Under the pieces are notes generated by a model. That model had not been told where the DNA came from. It was given only the letters and a program-made list of their open reading frames with translations, and ran no database searches. 55,666 bases of DNA from Eudoraea sp. (GTDB lineage: Bacteria > Bacteroidota > Bacteroidia > Flavobacteriales > Flavobacteriaceae), in NCBI GenBank assembly GCA_024639765.1, contig JAHEHU010000006.1, forward strand, positions 1-55,666, given 5' to 3'. The position numbers and the translations under genes are program-made. This document shows, piece after piece, positions 25,501 through 33,934 of this stretch. Within the stretch, counting starts at the first letter, position 1. The number at the start of each line of letters is the position of its first letter.

Positions 25501-26613
25501 TTATATAACAAGGCTGTGGTCCCTTGCGGCAACTTTCCAGGAATCTTTGACCTTACTATTTTCTACAATAAGTGTTTTAGGATATTTTGCAACCGTAGGA
25601 CAAATATGCATCGGTATCGCATAGAAAATATCACCAACCTCCATAATCTTACCGGGCGGGCATTTAAGGACCAGATGTTCTTCACTTTGTCCTATCTGCT
25701 CGCAATCTTCCAATCCAAAAATTTTAACCCTTGGGAAATTCATTTCCGGTGCAATTGATTTATGTCCAAGGTCCAGACAAATTACATCGGGTTTGGGCTT
25801 ACTAATAATTCTGGTAAGTAAAACAGCAGCATGTAAGAATTTCATGTCTTGAAAAGAGCTGGAATACCGCTCATCCCATAAGAGGGTTGTTCCGGGGCTT
25901 ACTTCTACTTCCTGTCTCTGCGCATGGATAGGAAAGGTTGGGGACCCTCCCATTATTAGAGTTTCTACGGTAATCCCGTTGTTTTCTAAGTCGGTTTTTA
26001 AGTTAGATACGAGATCAAAAGCCGCATCGCATACTTCCTTTCGATCCTCTATGCTGGTTTCCCGGATATGTCCGTCATAGGCGTGAAGTCCTCTAAAAAT
26101 TAAATTGGGATCTTCAGATATTAACCTGCATAAGGCAGCTGCATTTGTATCTGGTTCTATACCTGTACGATTCATCCCTGTATTCAGGTCGAGAAATAGG
26201 GAGACTTTAATTTTATTGGAGGCTGCCTCATCAGAAATACGTGCAATAACCTTGGCATTATCTACAATTGTTGAAAAGGAAGACCCCGGATACTTAGCTA
26301 TTAATTGGAAGAATCGGGAAATGTTTGCGCCAACAGGTTGTATTGCCAGCAGAATATCTTGTGCACCACATTGCCCTAAGAGTTCTGCTTCGGCTATGGT
26401 TGCGCATTTGAATTTATGTATCCCATATGACATTTGCATATCAACTATTTCTCTTGTCTTATGAGTTTTGATATGAGGCCTAAGTCTTTCCGGACTTCCT
26501 GCCATTTCCACCATTAATTGGATATTTTTTTCAATTCTATCGGGATACAGTAGGAGCGTGGGAGAATTAATACTTTCTGTATTATCTATTTGATACCAGG
26601 CTGATTCATTCAT
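25501..26613 (-). CDS. D-serine dehydratase/D-threonine aldolase-family PLP enzyme
   Basis: Fold-type III PLP enzyme of 370 residues with an alanine racemase-like N-terminal domain. The PLP lysine is expected in RPHIKTHKT (Lys49). The C-terminal metal site has His336 and Cys338 in PMHICPT. A His-x-Cys pair is typical of zinc-dependent D-serine dehydratases of the DSD1 type and related D-hydroxyaspartate dehydratases. Aldolases of the family usually carry a different pair (family knowledge). A RidA gene directly upstream supports a dehydratase that releases an enamine. It starts 11 bp after ridA. Confidence 0.88.
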   Translation of the reverse strand: MNESAWYQIDNTESINSPTLLLYPDRIEKNIQLMVEMAGSPERLRPHIKTHKTREIVDMQMSYGIHKFKCATIAEAELLGQCGAQDILLAIQPVGANISRFFQLIAKYPGSSFSTIVDNAKVIARISDEAASNKIKVSLFLDLNTGMNRTGIEPDTNAAALCRLISEDPNLIFRGLHAYDGHIRETSIEDRKEVCDAAFDLVSNLKTDLENNGITVETLIMGGSPTFPIHAQRQEVEVSPGTTLLWDERYSSSFQDMKFLHAAVLLTRIISKPKPDVICLDLGHKSIAPEMNFPRVKIFGLEDCEQIGQSEEHLVLKCPPGKIMEVGDIFYAIPMHICPTVAKYPKTLIVENSKVKDSWKVAARDHSLVI

Positions 26614-26624
26614 AATTGATTATT

Positions 26625-27089
26625 TCAATGTAGTTGAAACATGGCTTCAATTTCGACGGGAATATTCCCAGGCAGTATCATCCCTACGGCACTACGAACA
26701 CCCACCCCAAGATCATTACCAAAAATATCGGCCATCAACTCACTAAAACCATTTATGACAAGGGGTTGTTGGCCAAAATCGGGAGCTGAATTAACCATAC
26801 CTAACACCTTTACTACTCGCTTGATCTGATCTATACTCCCAAAGTGGGTTTGAATGGTAGAGAGCATGGTGAGTCCTACCTGTTCTGCAGCTAATTTACC
26901 TTGGCCAAGGCTCATATCATCTCCCACTCTTCCGGTGATGTAGGAACCATCATTTTGCATTGGTCCCTGTCCTGAAACATAAAGAAATCCGTCTATTACC
27001 AAAACGGGTTTATACACGCCTGCAGGGGGAGGTGCAGGAGGTAAGATCAATCCAAGTTCTTTGAGTCGTTGTGAAGGAGTTTTATCCAT
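26625..27089 (-). CDS. RidA/YjgF-family enamine/imine deaminase
   Basis: A 154-residue RidA-family protein, longer than the usual 130 by an N-terminal segment. The conserved arginine lies in GVRSAVGMILPGNIPVEIEAMF. RidA proteins hydrolyse reactive enamines such as 2-aminoacrylate formed by PLP dehydratases. This fits its place between the permease and the D-serine dehydratase-like gene. Gaps to the neighbours are 8 and 11 bp. Confidence 0.92.
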   Translation of the reverse strand: MDKTPSQRLKELGLILPPAPPPAGVYKPVLVIDGFLYVSGQGPMQNDGSYITGRVGDDMSLGQGKLAAEQVGLTMLSTIQTHFGSIDQIKRVVKVLGMVNSAPDFGQQPLVINGFSELMADIFGNDLGVGVRSAVGMILPGNIPVEIEAMFQLH

Positions 27090-27097
27090 AGTTATTG

Positions 27098-28414
27098 TTA
27101 TATAAATTGGTTTAAAATCAAAATTCCAAGAAGACCCACAACTCCAACCGTCGTTTCCATTAGTGTCCAGCTTCGCAAGGTATCTTTAACAGACAGATTA
27201 AAATACTCTTTGAACAACCAAAAACCGCTGTCATTCACATGTGAAAGCATCAAACTCCCGGACCCTATCGCCAGGACCATCAATTCGGGACTGGCTCCTG
27301 TAGCGTCAATTAAAGGTAAAACAATGCCCGCAGCTGTAAGTCCGGCGACTGTTGCTGACCCTACACATACTCTTATTACAGTGGCAATAAGCCAGGCTAA
27401 AAACAAAGGCGATAATGAAGAATCTTTGAGAAGATCGGCAATATACTGACTAACACCACTGTCTATTAAAACCTGTTTTAAGGCGCCTGCTCCTGCAATG
27501 ATCAATAGAACCATAGTGATACCGGAAATAGACTGTCCTACGGAATCCATCACTTCTGTCATTTTTTTCCCTCGTCTTAACCCCAGGGTATAGATTGCAA
27601 CCAAAACTGAAATAAGCATCGCTATTACAGGATTCCCTATAAAGGCGATTATATTTTTAAACATAAAGTCAGTTGGCAACAATAAATCGGCTAAAGTTGC
27701 TAAGGCAATAAGAATAATAGGTAATAAGGCTGTAAAAACGCTAATACCCATACTTGGCATTTCCTCATCCGTAAGTATTCTGGGGTTCACAAATTCTTTT
27801 AGGGGTGTAGCATTAATATTTTTTAAGGTCCTGGAAAATAATGGTCCTGCAATTATGATCGCAGGTATTGCCACTAATATTCCATAAACCAGTGTTTTGC
27901 CCATATCTGCGTTGAACATTACCGTAATAGCAGTAGGTGCAGGATGGGGTGGGAGGTAACCATGTGTCACGGAAAGGGAGGCAAGCATAGGTAAGCCAAC
28001 ATACAGCAGGGGTAAACCGGTTGCGGCCGCAACTGTAAAAACCAGGGGTACCAGAATTACAAATCCAACAGAATAGAATAGGGGAATGCCCACAATAAAA
28101 CCTGTAAGTACAGCAGCCCATTGAATATACTTACGACCAAATCGTTCTACCAATTTGGAAGTAATTCGTTGTGCGGCACCACTGTCAGCCACCAATTTAC
28201 CGAGCATGGCACCCAGACCAAGGATCATAACCAGAAATCCCAGGGTGTTCCCAATACCATTTTCAATAGAAGTAACAACCGTATCCAGATCCATACCCTC
28301 GGCAATGCCTACAAATAAAGAAACCAGAATAAATGTTATAAAGGGATTGAGCTTCCACTTGGCAATCAGTAAAAATAGAATTAGGATCCCAATAATGACA
28401 ATAACTAAAGGCAT
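27098..28414 (-). CDS. GntP-family permease
   Basis: A 438-residue inner-membrane permease with about 12 helices. GntP-family features include HPAPTAIT (gluconate/DsdX pattern) in the cytoplasmic loop region and a GSATVAGLTAAGI stretch. Members transport gluconate or, in the DsdX branch, D-serine. The adjoining D-amino-acid genes favour a D-serine or D-hydroxyamino-acid substrate, but this is inference. It is the first gene of the operon and divergent from the class V aminotransferase-like gene. Confidence 0.92.
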   Translation of the reverse strand: MPLVIVIIGILILFLLIAKWKLNPFITFILVSLFVGIAEGMDLDTVVTSIENGIGNTLGFLVMILGLGAMLGKLVADSGAAQRITSKLVERFGRKYIQWAAVLTGFIVGIPLFYSVGFVILVPLVFTVAAATGLPLLYVGLPMLASLSVTHGYLPPHPAPTAITVMFNADMGKTLVYGILVAIPAIIIAGPLFSRTLKNINATPLKEFVNPRILTDEEMPSMGISVFTALLPIILIALATLADLLLPTDFMFKNIIAFIGNPVIAMLISVLVAIYTLGLRRGKKMTEVMDSVGQSISGITMVLLIIAGAGALKQVLIDSGVSQYIADLLKDSSLSPLFLAWLIATVIRVCVGSATVAGLTAAGIVLPLIDATGASPELMVLAIGSGSLMLSHVNDSGFWLFKEYFNLSVKDTLRSWTLMETTVGVVGLLGILILNQFI

Positions 28415-28518
28415 GGTTCTATTTTGGAGGTTCTTTAAATTACTTGAAGTAATAAATATACAATTTGAAAAGACATATAAGGGATCTATTTTTTATCTTG
28501 TAGTACACTCTGGGCCAT

Positions 28519-29781
28519 ATGGATAAAAGATCTTTTTTACGAAAAATAGGACAGGCGGCAGTAATTACGCCTTTTTTGCCTTACCAACTCGCGGCGGGAA
28601 CTTCCGAGTCTGCATTATCATATGATGTAACGAATGAAGACGATTTTTGGCAGCGTATACGGGTAGATTACGCCCTAAAACCAGATTATATAAACCTGGA
28701 AAATGGCTATTATAACATAGCTCCCATTCCTACCATTGAGAAATTTCATAAGCATATAGAACAGGTTAATTATGAAGGCTCTTACTATATGCGGACGGTA
28801 CAATGGGATAACAAAAAACGCATTGCAAACCGCTTGGCCAACCTGGTTGGGTGTAATTCTGATGAATTGATCATTACCCGGAACACTACAGAATCACTGG
28901 ATATGATTATAGGCGGCTTTCCCTGGAAGGTGGGAGATGAAGCCATTTTTGCAGTTCAGGACTACGGTGCCATGCGGGAGCATTTTAAACTTATTGCAAA
29001 AAGATATGGAGTGGTTAATAAAACGGTTTCAATACCAAACCACCCAAAATCTGACGAAGAAATAGTGACTTTATACGAATCCCAGATCACTGCCAAGACG
29101 AAATTGCTGATGGTATGTCATATGGTAAACATCACTGGCCAGATATTGCCGATCCGCAAGATTTGTGATATGGCTCATAGCCATGGAGTGGAGGTAATGG
29201 TAGATGGAGCGCATTGCGTGGGACATATTGAGGTAAATATATCCGAACTGCAATGTGATTACTACGGCTCCAGCCTTCACAAATGGCTTAGTACTCCCTT
29301 AGGCGCGGGAATACTTTTTGTTGCCAAAAAGAACATCCCTAAGATATGGCCACTTTTGGCCGAACATCACCGGGAGGAAGATGATATCGGAAGATTGAAC
29401 CATATAGGTACTCATCCTGTGCATACAGATCTTACCATAAATGACGCTATGGACTATCTGGATCTTATAGGAATGGAAAGAAAAGAACGACGGTTGAGGT
29501 TTTTGCAGCGCTATTGGTCCGATGAGCTCAGAGGAACTCAGAATGTGATGATCAATACACCAATTGAAGAACATCGCAGCTGCGGTATTGCCAATATCGG
29601 TATAAATGGAATGAAACCTTCAGACCTTTCAAAGAGCTTAATAGATGAGTTTAAGGTATTTACCGTAGCGATTGACCAGGATAATGTGAAAGGTTGCAGG
29701 ATAACACCAAATGTTTATACCACAACTAAAGAATTAGATCATTTTATCTATGCCATAAGGACCCTGGCAAAGCGTGTTTAA
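28519..29781 (+). CDS. Class V aminotransferase-fold protein (isopenicillin N epimerase-like), probably exported
   Basis: PLP enzyme of 420 residues. PLP-binding features are DGAH (Asp229, His232) and the Schiff-base lysine Lys255 in SSLHKWLSTPLGAG. The N-terminus DKRSFLRKIG followed by a short hydrophobic stretch (AAVITPFLPYQLAAG) resembles a Tat signal with KR in place of RR, so export is possible but not certain. Related proteins are epimerases or cysteine desulfurase-like enzymes. It is divergent from the D-amino-acid operon, and an epimerase role for amino acids or small peptides would fit. Confidence 0.87.
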   Translation: MDKRSFLRKIGQAAVITPFLPYQLAAGTSESALSYDVTNEDDFWQRIRVDYALKPDYINLENGYYNIAPIPTIEKFHKHIEQVNYEGSYYMRTVQWDNKKRIANRLANLVGCNSDELIITRNTTESLDMIIGGFPWKVGDEAIFAVQDYGAMREHFKLIAKRYGVVNKTVSIPNHPKSDEEIVTLYESQITAKTKLLMVCHMVNITGQILPIRKICDMAHSHGVEVMVDGAHCVGHIEVNISELQCDYYGSSLHKWLSTPLGAGILFVAKKNIPKIWPLLAEHHREEDDIGRLNHIGTHPVHTDLTINDAMDYLDLIGMERKERRLRFLQRYWSDELRGTQNVMINTPIEEHRSCGIANIGINGMKPSDLSKSLIDEFKVFTVAIDQDNVKGCRITPNVYTTTKELDHFIYAIRTLAKRV

Positions 29782-29839
29782 GTCCACCTAAGAGTAAAAA
29801 TTTTTATTTTTTAGATCTATTTGCTAATAGGGTTTTAAC

Positions 29840-29882
29840 TGATAAAAATCATAGTATTTCTTTTGTTTAGACAATAGCTTTG
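29840..29882 (+). promoter_or_regulatory. Crp/Fnr-like palindrome and -7 box upstream of the doxX-like gene
   Basis: TGATAAAAATCA (29840-29851), flanked by AAC and TAG, is the closest match to the Fnr consensus in the window. A perfect TAGCTTTG box begins exactly 23 bp later (29875-29882). The predicted start near 29889 leaves a leader of about 70 nt. Confidence 0.6.
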
Positions 29883-29960
29883 GGCTTTTTCTACAGTACT
29901 GCTTTCAACATTTGCTATGGGCAGATGAGAACTTTTATATGAATTCAAAATCATAAAATA

Positions 29961-30455
29961 ATGACTGGAACACTTCAAAAAGAATCACTAACCAAGAGTT
30001 TAGTGTTTTTGCGGATCCTGATAGGATGGCACTTCCTCTACGAGGGCGTGATTAAACTATTTAATCCCGATTGGACGGCTTTTGGCTATCTGGCAACGGC
30101 TCAGGGACCTTTTGATTGGCTGTTTATCTCCCTGACAAATGAGTCCATAATTGGATGGGTAGACACGCTGAATATGATAACACTCATCTTTGTTGGGATC
30201 ACCCTCATCCTTGGGATGTATGAAAAATTAGGTGCTTTGGCGGGCATGGTTCTTTTGGGCATGTATTATTTTGCCCATCCTCCCTTTCCCTGGTTAGAAC
30301 AACTTAATGTTGAAGGAAGTTATTGGTTTGTAAATAAGAACTTGATAGAATTAGCTGCATTATGGGTGCTTTATCAATACCCTACAGGGTCTTATTTTGG
30401 CTTAGGGTATTTAAAACATCAAAAAACTAACACTGCAAAAACACCACAATTATGA
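29961..30455 (+). CDS. DoxX-like membrane protein
   Basis: A 164-residue protein with four predicted helices. The first contains FLRILIGWHFLYEGVIKL, the DoxX-family start, and a middle helix has GITLILGMYEKLGALAGMVLLGM. Some DoxX proteins serve quinone-linked oxidation or redox homeostasis, but their chemistry is not settled. The stop overlaps the next gene's ATG (ATGA), so the two genes are translationally coupled. Predicted to be driven by the palindrome at 29840. Confidence 0.87.
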   Translation: MTGTLQKESLTKSLVFLRILIGWHFLYEGVIKLFNPDWTAFGYLATAQGPFDWLFISLTNESIIGWVDTLNMITLIFVGITLILGMYEKLGALAGMVLLGMYYFAHPPFPWLEQLNVEGSYWFVNKNLIELAALWVLYQYPTGSYFGLGYLKHQKTNTAKTPQL

Positions 30456-32035
30456 AATGGACAAGACGTGATGTATTAAAAGGATTAGGCGGTTTACCTA
30501 TCCTGGGATCTATATGGTGGGCAGGAACGGCTAACGCATTGGTAAAAAGCAAAGACCGCTCTGAAATATTAGAACAATTGAAAATTCAACCCTCTTTGCC
30601 TTCAGCACTTCCGGAGATAGGAGGTTCACCAATTCGTCTCGGGATCATAGGTTTTGGTATACGGGGAGAACAACTTTGCAGGGCCTTGGGGTTTGCAACA
30701 CAAGACTGGCTCGATGAAATGAAATTGGAGGAGGAAACCACTGGGAATACACAATTAAAGGAGTTTCTGGATCAGGAGAAATTAAACATTCAAATGACCG
30801 CTGTCTGCGATGTCTTTGATGTTAGAGCCGAACATGTCATCGCTTCATTTTCTACACCAGAGCATACCGTAAAACGTTTTACCACGTATCAGGAAATGAT
30901 ACAGAGTGGGGAAGTAGATGCTGTTATCATTGCAACACCAGATCATTGGCATGCCCCTATGGCCATAGAAGCACTTAATAATAATGTACATGCATATGTG
31001 GAAAAACCAATGACACATACCATTGAGGAAACCTATCAACTTCGGGATGCTGCTGAAAATTCAGAAGCATTGTTAATGGTAGGTCATCAACACAGGCAGA
31101 CCCTCAGTTTTAAAACAGCAAATGATATTGTAAAGAAAGGAGTTCTTGGTCATGTTTCAATCATACAAACATTCACTAACAGAAATGATGATAATGGTGC
31201 ATGGAATTATGACATACACGAAAAGGCAAATGAACAAACCATAGATTGGGACCTCTTTTTGGGAAGCGCCCCTAAGATCCCATTCAACAAAAATCATTTC
31301 TTCCGCTGGAGAAAATGGTGGGCCTATGGTTCTGGGCTTTCTGGCGATCTGCTCACTCATGATTATGATAGATTAAATTGTGTATTGGGAATGGGAATAC
31401 CAACTAGTGTTACCGCTTCCGGAGGTATTTACACCCACAACGATGGTAGAAACGTACCAGATGTGCTACAGGTAAATATGGAATTTCCCGATTTTAGTAC
31501 GGGCAGTAGTCAGCCTAAAGGAAAGGAAAAAGGAATGGCTTTTACCTATAGCGCAACCCTTGGCAATGGATTTAGCAGGCCCACGATTCTAATGGGTCAT
31601 GATGGTTCCATGGAACTGGGTAACAATCTTACCGTATGGCCAGATAATGGTTCTACAAAGTATGCCGCCATGATTGAGGAGGGAAAAATGAAACCTAATG
31701 TGCCAATTTATCATTATAATCCAGGAGCAAATATGCCAGATGCAGTTTCTTCTGCTACCTCTCAATACTTTGCAGATAAGGGACTTATGTGGACCTATAT
31801 AGATGGTGTACGGGTGAACTCTACCTATCTTCATTTAAGAGAATGGCTCAGTTGTATCCGCAATGGAGGAACCTTGAGTTGTGGTATAAATGAAGGTTTT
31901 GATGAGGCTATTTCTGCGCATATGACCGGCCTGGCATATAAGCTTGGCAGGAGGATAGAATGGGATCAAGAACAGCAACTGATAGTTCCCATAGAAGGCG
32001 TTAATTTTGATGAGGTATTGTTGTCTTCTACCTAA
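30452..32035 (+). CDS. Tat-exported Gfo/Idh/MocA-family oxidoreductase
   Basis: NAD(P)-dependent sugar oxidoreductase family, 527 residues. The twin-arginine signal is clear: TRRDVLKG with Arg5 and Arg6, followed by GLPILGSIWWAGTANA. The Rossmann motif is GIIGFGIRGEQ (64-74) and the catalytic-region motif is EKP (184-186). Export with bound cofactor is typical for Bacteroidota members. The substrate is unknown. The long spacer between signal and Rossmann fold and an acidic insertion (about residues 86-110) are notable. It is coupled to the DoxX-like gene by a 4-bp overlap, which suggests the DoxX protein may be its membrane redox partner (inference). Confidence 0.9.
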   Translation: MKWTRRDVLKGLGGLPILGSIWWAGTANALVKSKDRSEILEQLKIQPSLPSALPEIGGSPIRLGIIGFGIRGEQLCRALGFATQDWLDEMKLEEETTGNTQLKEFLDQEKLNIQMTAVCDVFDVRAEHVIASFSTPEHTVKRFTTYQEMIQSGEVDAVIIATPDHWHAPMAIEALNNNVHAYVEKPMTHTIEETYQLRDAAENSEALLMVGHQHRQTLSFKTANDIVKKGVLGHVSIIQTFTNRNDDNGAWNYDIHEKANEQTIDWDLFLGSAPKIPFNKNHFFRWRKWWAYGSGLSGDLLTHDYDRLNCVLGMGIPTSVTASGGIYTHNDGRNVPDVLQVNMEFPDFSTGSSQPKGKEKGMAFTYSATLGNGFSRPTILMGHDGSMELGNNLTVWPDNGSTKYAAMIEEGKMKPNVPIYHYNPGANMPDAVSSATSQYFADKGLMWTYIDGVRVNSTYLHLREWLSCIRNGGTLSCGINEGFDEAISAHMTGLAYKLGRRIEWDQEQQLIVPIEGVNFDEVLLSST

Positions 32036-32087
32036 TTTTTATTTGTAGAAAACCATTAGTAGGCTTACAATCAGGTTTTTAAAAAAC

Positions 32088-32130
32088 TGACAAATGTCAT
32101 AGTAATTCTTTTGTATTGGCTTTAATTTCA
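32088..32130 (+). promoter_or_regulatory. Crp/Fnr-like palindrome upstream of tonB
   Basis: TGACAAATGTCA (32088-32099) is a near-perfect palindrome, with the same AAC and TAG flanks as the copies at 20251 and 29840. Twenty-three bp later lies TAATTTCA (32123-32130). This keeps the TA of the -7 box but differs at the last two bases, so this promoter is the weakest of the set. Confidence 0.5.
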
Positions 32131-32150
32131 AGGTAATAAAAGTCAATATC

Positions 32151-32873
32151 ATGCAAGTCAAGAAAAACCCAGAATTCGATTTAAATAGAAATAGTGGCCT
32201 TTATTTTGTTATTGGGCTCACTATTGTCTTGTTCCTAACATGGCGGGCATTGGAATATAAAACCTATCCCGAAGAGAGTGAAACCATGGATATGGTAATG
32301 GCCGTGGATGACCTAAAAGAGGATGTTCCAATCACAGAAATGATTAAAACTCCTCCTCCTCCACCTCCTCCATCAGCACCAGAAGTAATTGAGGTTGTAG
32401 AAGATACTGAGGAAATAGAAGAAACTATTATTGAAAGTACTGAAATTAGTCAGGAGACGGTAATTGAGGCAGTAATAGATGTAGACGACGTAGAGGTAGG
32501 GGAAGAAGATGAAGAAATTACGGTTCCTTTCGCGGTGATCGAGAATGTTCCTATATTTCCCGGATGTGAATCAGCCAAATCTAATGAGGAACGAAAAAAT
32601 TGCTTTAACCAAAAGATACAAGAGCATATCAACAAGGAATTTACCTATCCGCCATCTGCCTTGGAACTTGGTATTCAGGGTAGGGTATTTGTGCAGTTTC
32701 TTATAGATTCCAAAGGTAATATTGGGGGCATAAGAATGCGGGGCCCAGACAGATCTTTGGAAAAAGAGGCCCATAGGATCGTGGCAACGCTTCCACAGAT
32801 GACACCAGGAAAGCAAAGGGGAAGACCGGTTTCGGTACCCTACAGCATCCCGATCAACTTTGTTATTCAATAA
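32151..32873 (+). CDS. TonB-family energy transducer
   Basis: A 240-residue TonB. It has one N-terminal membrane helix (about residues 17-36, SGLYFVIGLTIVLFLTW), a proline stretch (TPPPPPPPSAPEV), an acidic Glu/Val-rich spacer and a C-terminal TonB domain beginning near FTYPPSALELGIQGRVFVQF. It would pass proton-motive force to outer-membrane receptors. It is a single-gene unit. The Fnr-like palindrome in its promoter links it to the ferredoxin regulon. Confidence 0.93.
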   Translation: MQVKKNPEFDLNRNSGLYFVIGLTIVLFLTWRALEYKTYPEESETMDMVMAVDDLKEDVPITEMIKTPPPPPPPSAPEVIEVVEDTEEIEETIIESTEISQETVIEAVIDVDDVEVGEEDEEITVPFAVIENVPIFPGCESAKSNEERKNCFNQKIQEHINKEFTYPPSALELGIQGRVFVQFLIDSKGNIGGIRMRGPDRSLEKEAHRIVATLPQMTPGKQRGRPVSVPYSIPINFVIQ

Positions 32874-32942
32874 AGAAAATATTTTAAAAGATTCATCTCT
32901 TAACAGATCAAGGTGGGGCTAGGTCTGGAGATGGATCTTTTG

Positions 32943-33833
32943 TTATATGTAATCTTTAAGATCTTTTGGACCTTCCAGTACTACTCTGACAACTTGGAGT
33001 GTACCATCTTCCTTAGTGGCTATGTGCCATTTGATCAATACAATGGCCCCATTTGTGATCTCAATGCCGGTAATACTTCTGGGGTGCACACAGCTGCCAT
33101 CGTTAAAAAAAGGAATTTCTCCGGGGGAAGCAAACCGTGGTCTGTGAGTATGCCCCGCAATGGTTAATAGCTTATTGTTGTTCAGGATCCACTTTTTAAT
33201 GCGCCGTTCTACTTTAATAAGTTCTTTGTAGTTTTTCGCCGGACTTGTGGGATCTGCAATGCCCCATACCTGTAAAGGTTTCCATAATACTCGTACTAAA
33301 AACCGTGCCCAGCGCCAAAAAGTATAATTCCACCAGTCGGCCTGATGTCCGTGGACCAGGAATATTTGTTGGCCGGAATGCCGGTGTTTTAAAATAAGTG
33401 CCTCGTGGTAGGTGATATCCTTAAAAAGTTCTTTTTTAGATTCATCGATGGGCTCAAAATAACTACCCAAATGATTTTTCACATAAGAAGGATCTTTGTA
33501 AACCATATCATGGTTTCCCCAAATCATATGCAAACGATTTTGCAAATGATATTCCCTAAGTTGCTGGTAAACATTCTTATGGGCCTCAAAAATATCTTCA
33601 AAATGTAAATTTTCCCAAAGTTCGTCTCCGTCCCCCAGTTCGCAATACTGAAACCCTTCCTTGTAATAATGCCTGATAGCATGAAAATAGACATTCCTGT
33701 TATTGGCAAAATCATCTGCAAAGCTATTATCTCCCCTGTGGCAGTCACTGAAGAAGATAAATTTAGACGAATCATCAAAGAGCAACGTTTGGGCGTTCTT
33801 ATAGGCCCTGCTAAGCCTTGTATTGGATGACAT
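32943..33833 (-). CDS. Metallophosphoesterase (calcineurin-like)
   Basis: A 296-residue soluble phosphoesterase. Metal-binding motifs are FFSDCHRGDN (Asp30, His32), IWGNHDMVY, VHGHQADW and IAGHTHRP. It resembles UDP-2,3-diacylglucosamine hydrolase-like and other cytoplasmic phosphatases, but the exact substrate cannot be fixed. It has its own promoter region and lies convergent to tonB. Confidence 0.88.
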   Translation of the reverse strand: MSSNTRLSRAYKNAQTLLFDDSSKFIFFSDCHRGDNSFADDFANNRNVYFHAIRHYYKEGFQYCELGDGDELWENLHFEDIFEAHKNVYQQLREYHLQNRLHMIWGNHDMVYKDPSYVKNHLGSYFEPIDESKKELFKDITYHEALILKHRHSGQQIFLVHGHQADWWNYTFWRWARFLVRVLWKPLQVWGIADPTSPAKNYKELIKVERRIKKWILNNNKLLTIAGHTHRPRFASPGEIPFFNDGSCVHPRSITGIEITNGAIVLIKWHIATKEDGTLQVVRVVLEGPKDLKDYI

Positions 33834-33934
33834 AGGGTTAATTTGTATAAATATCTAAAAAGTGGGGAACATAGTGAATTTTTCTTCTCAATAATGAAAA
33901 GATTTGGATGCTAATCTCTTAACAAAGCACCAGA

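Noticed and set aside
29790-29818. AT-rich hairpin after the class V aminotransferase gene as a terminator
   Set aside because: The stem has only A-T pairs (TAAAAATTTTTA) and would be too weak to call.
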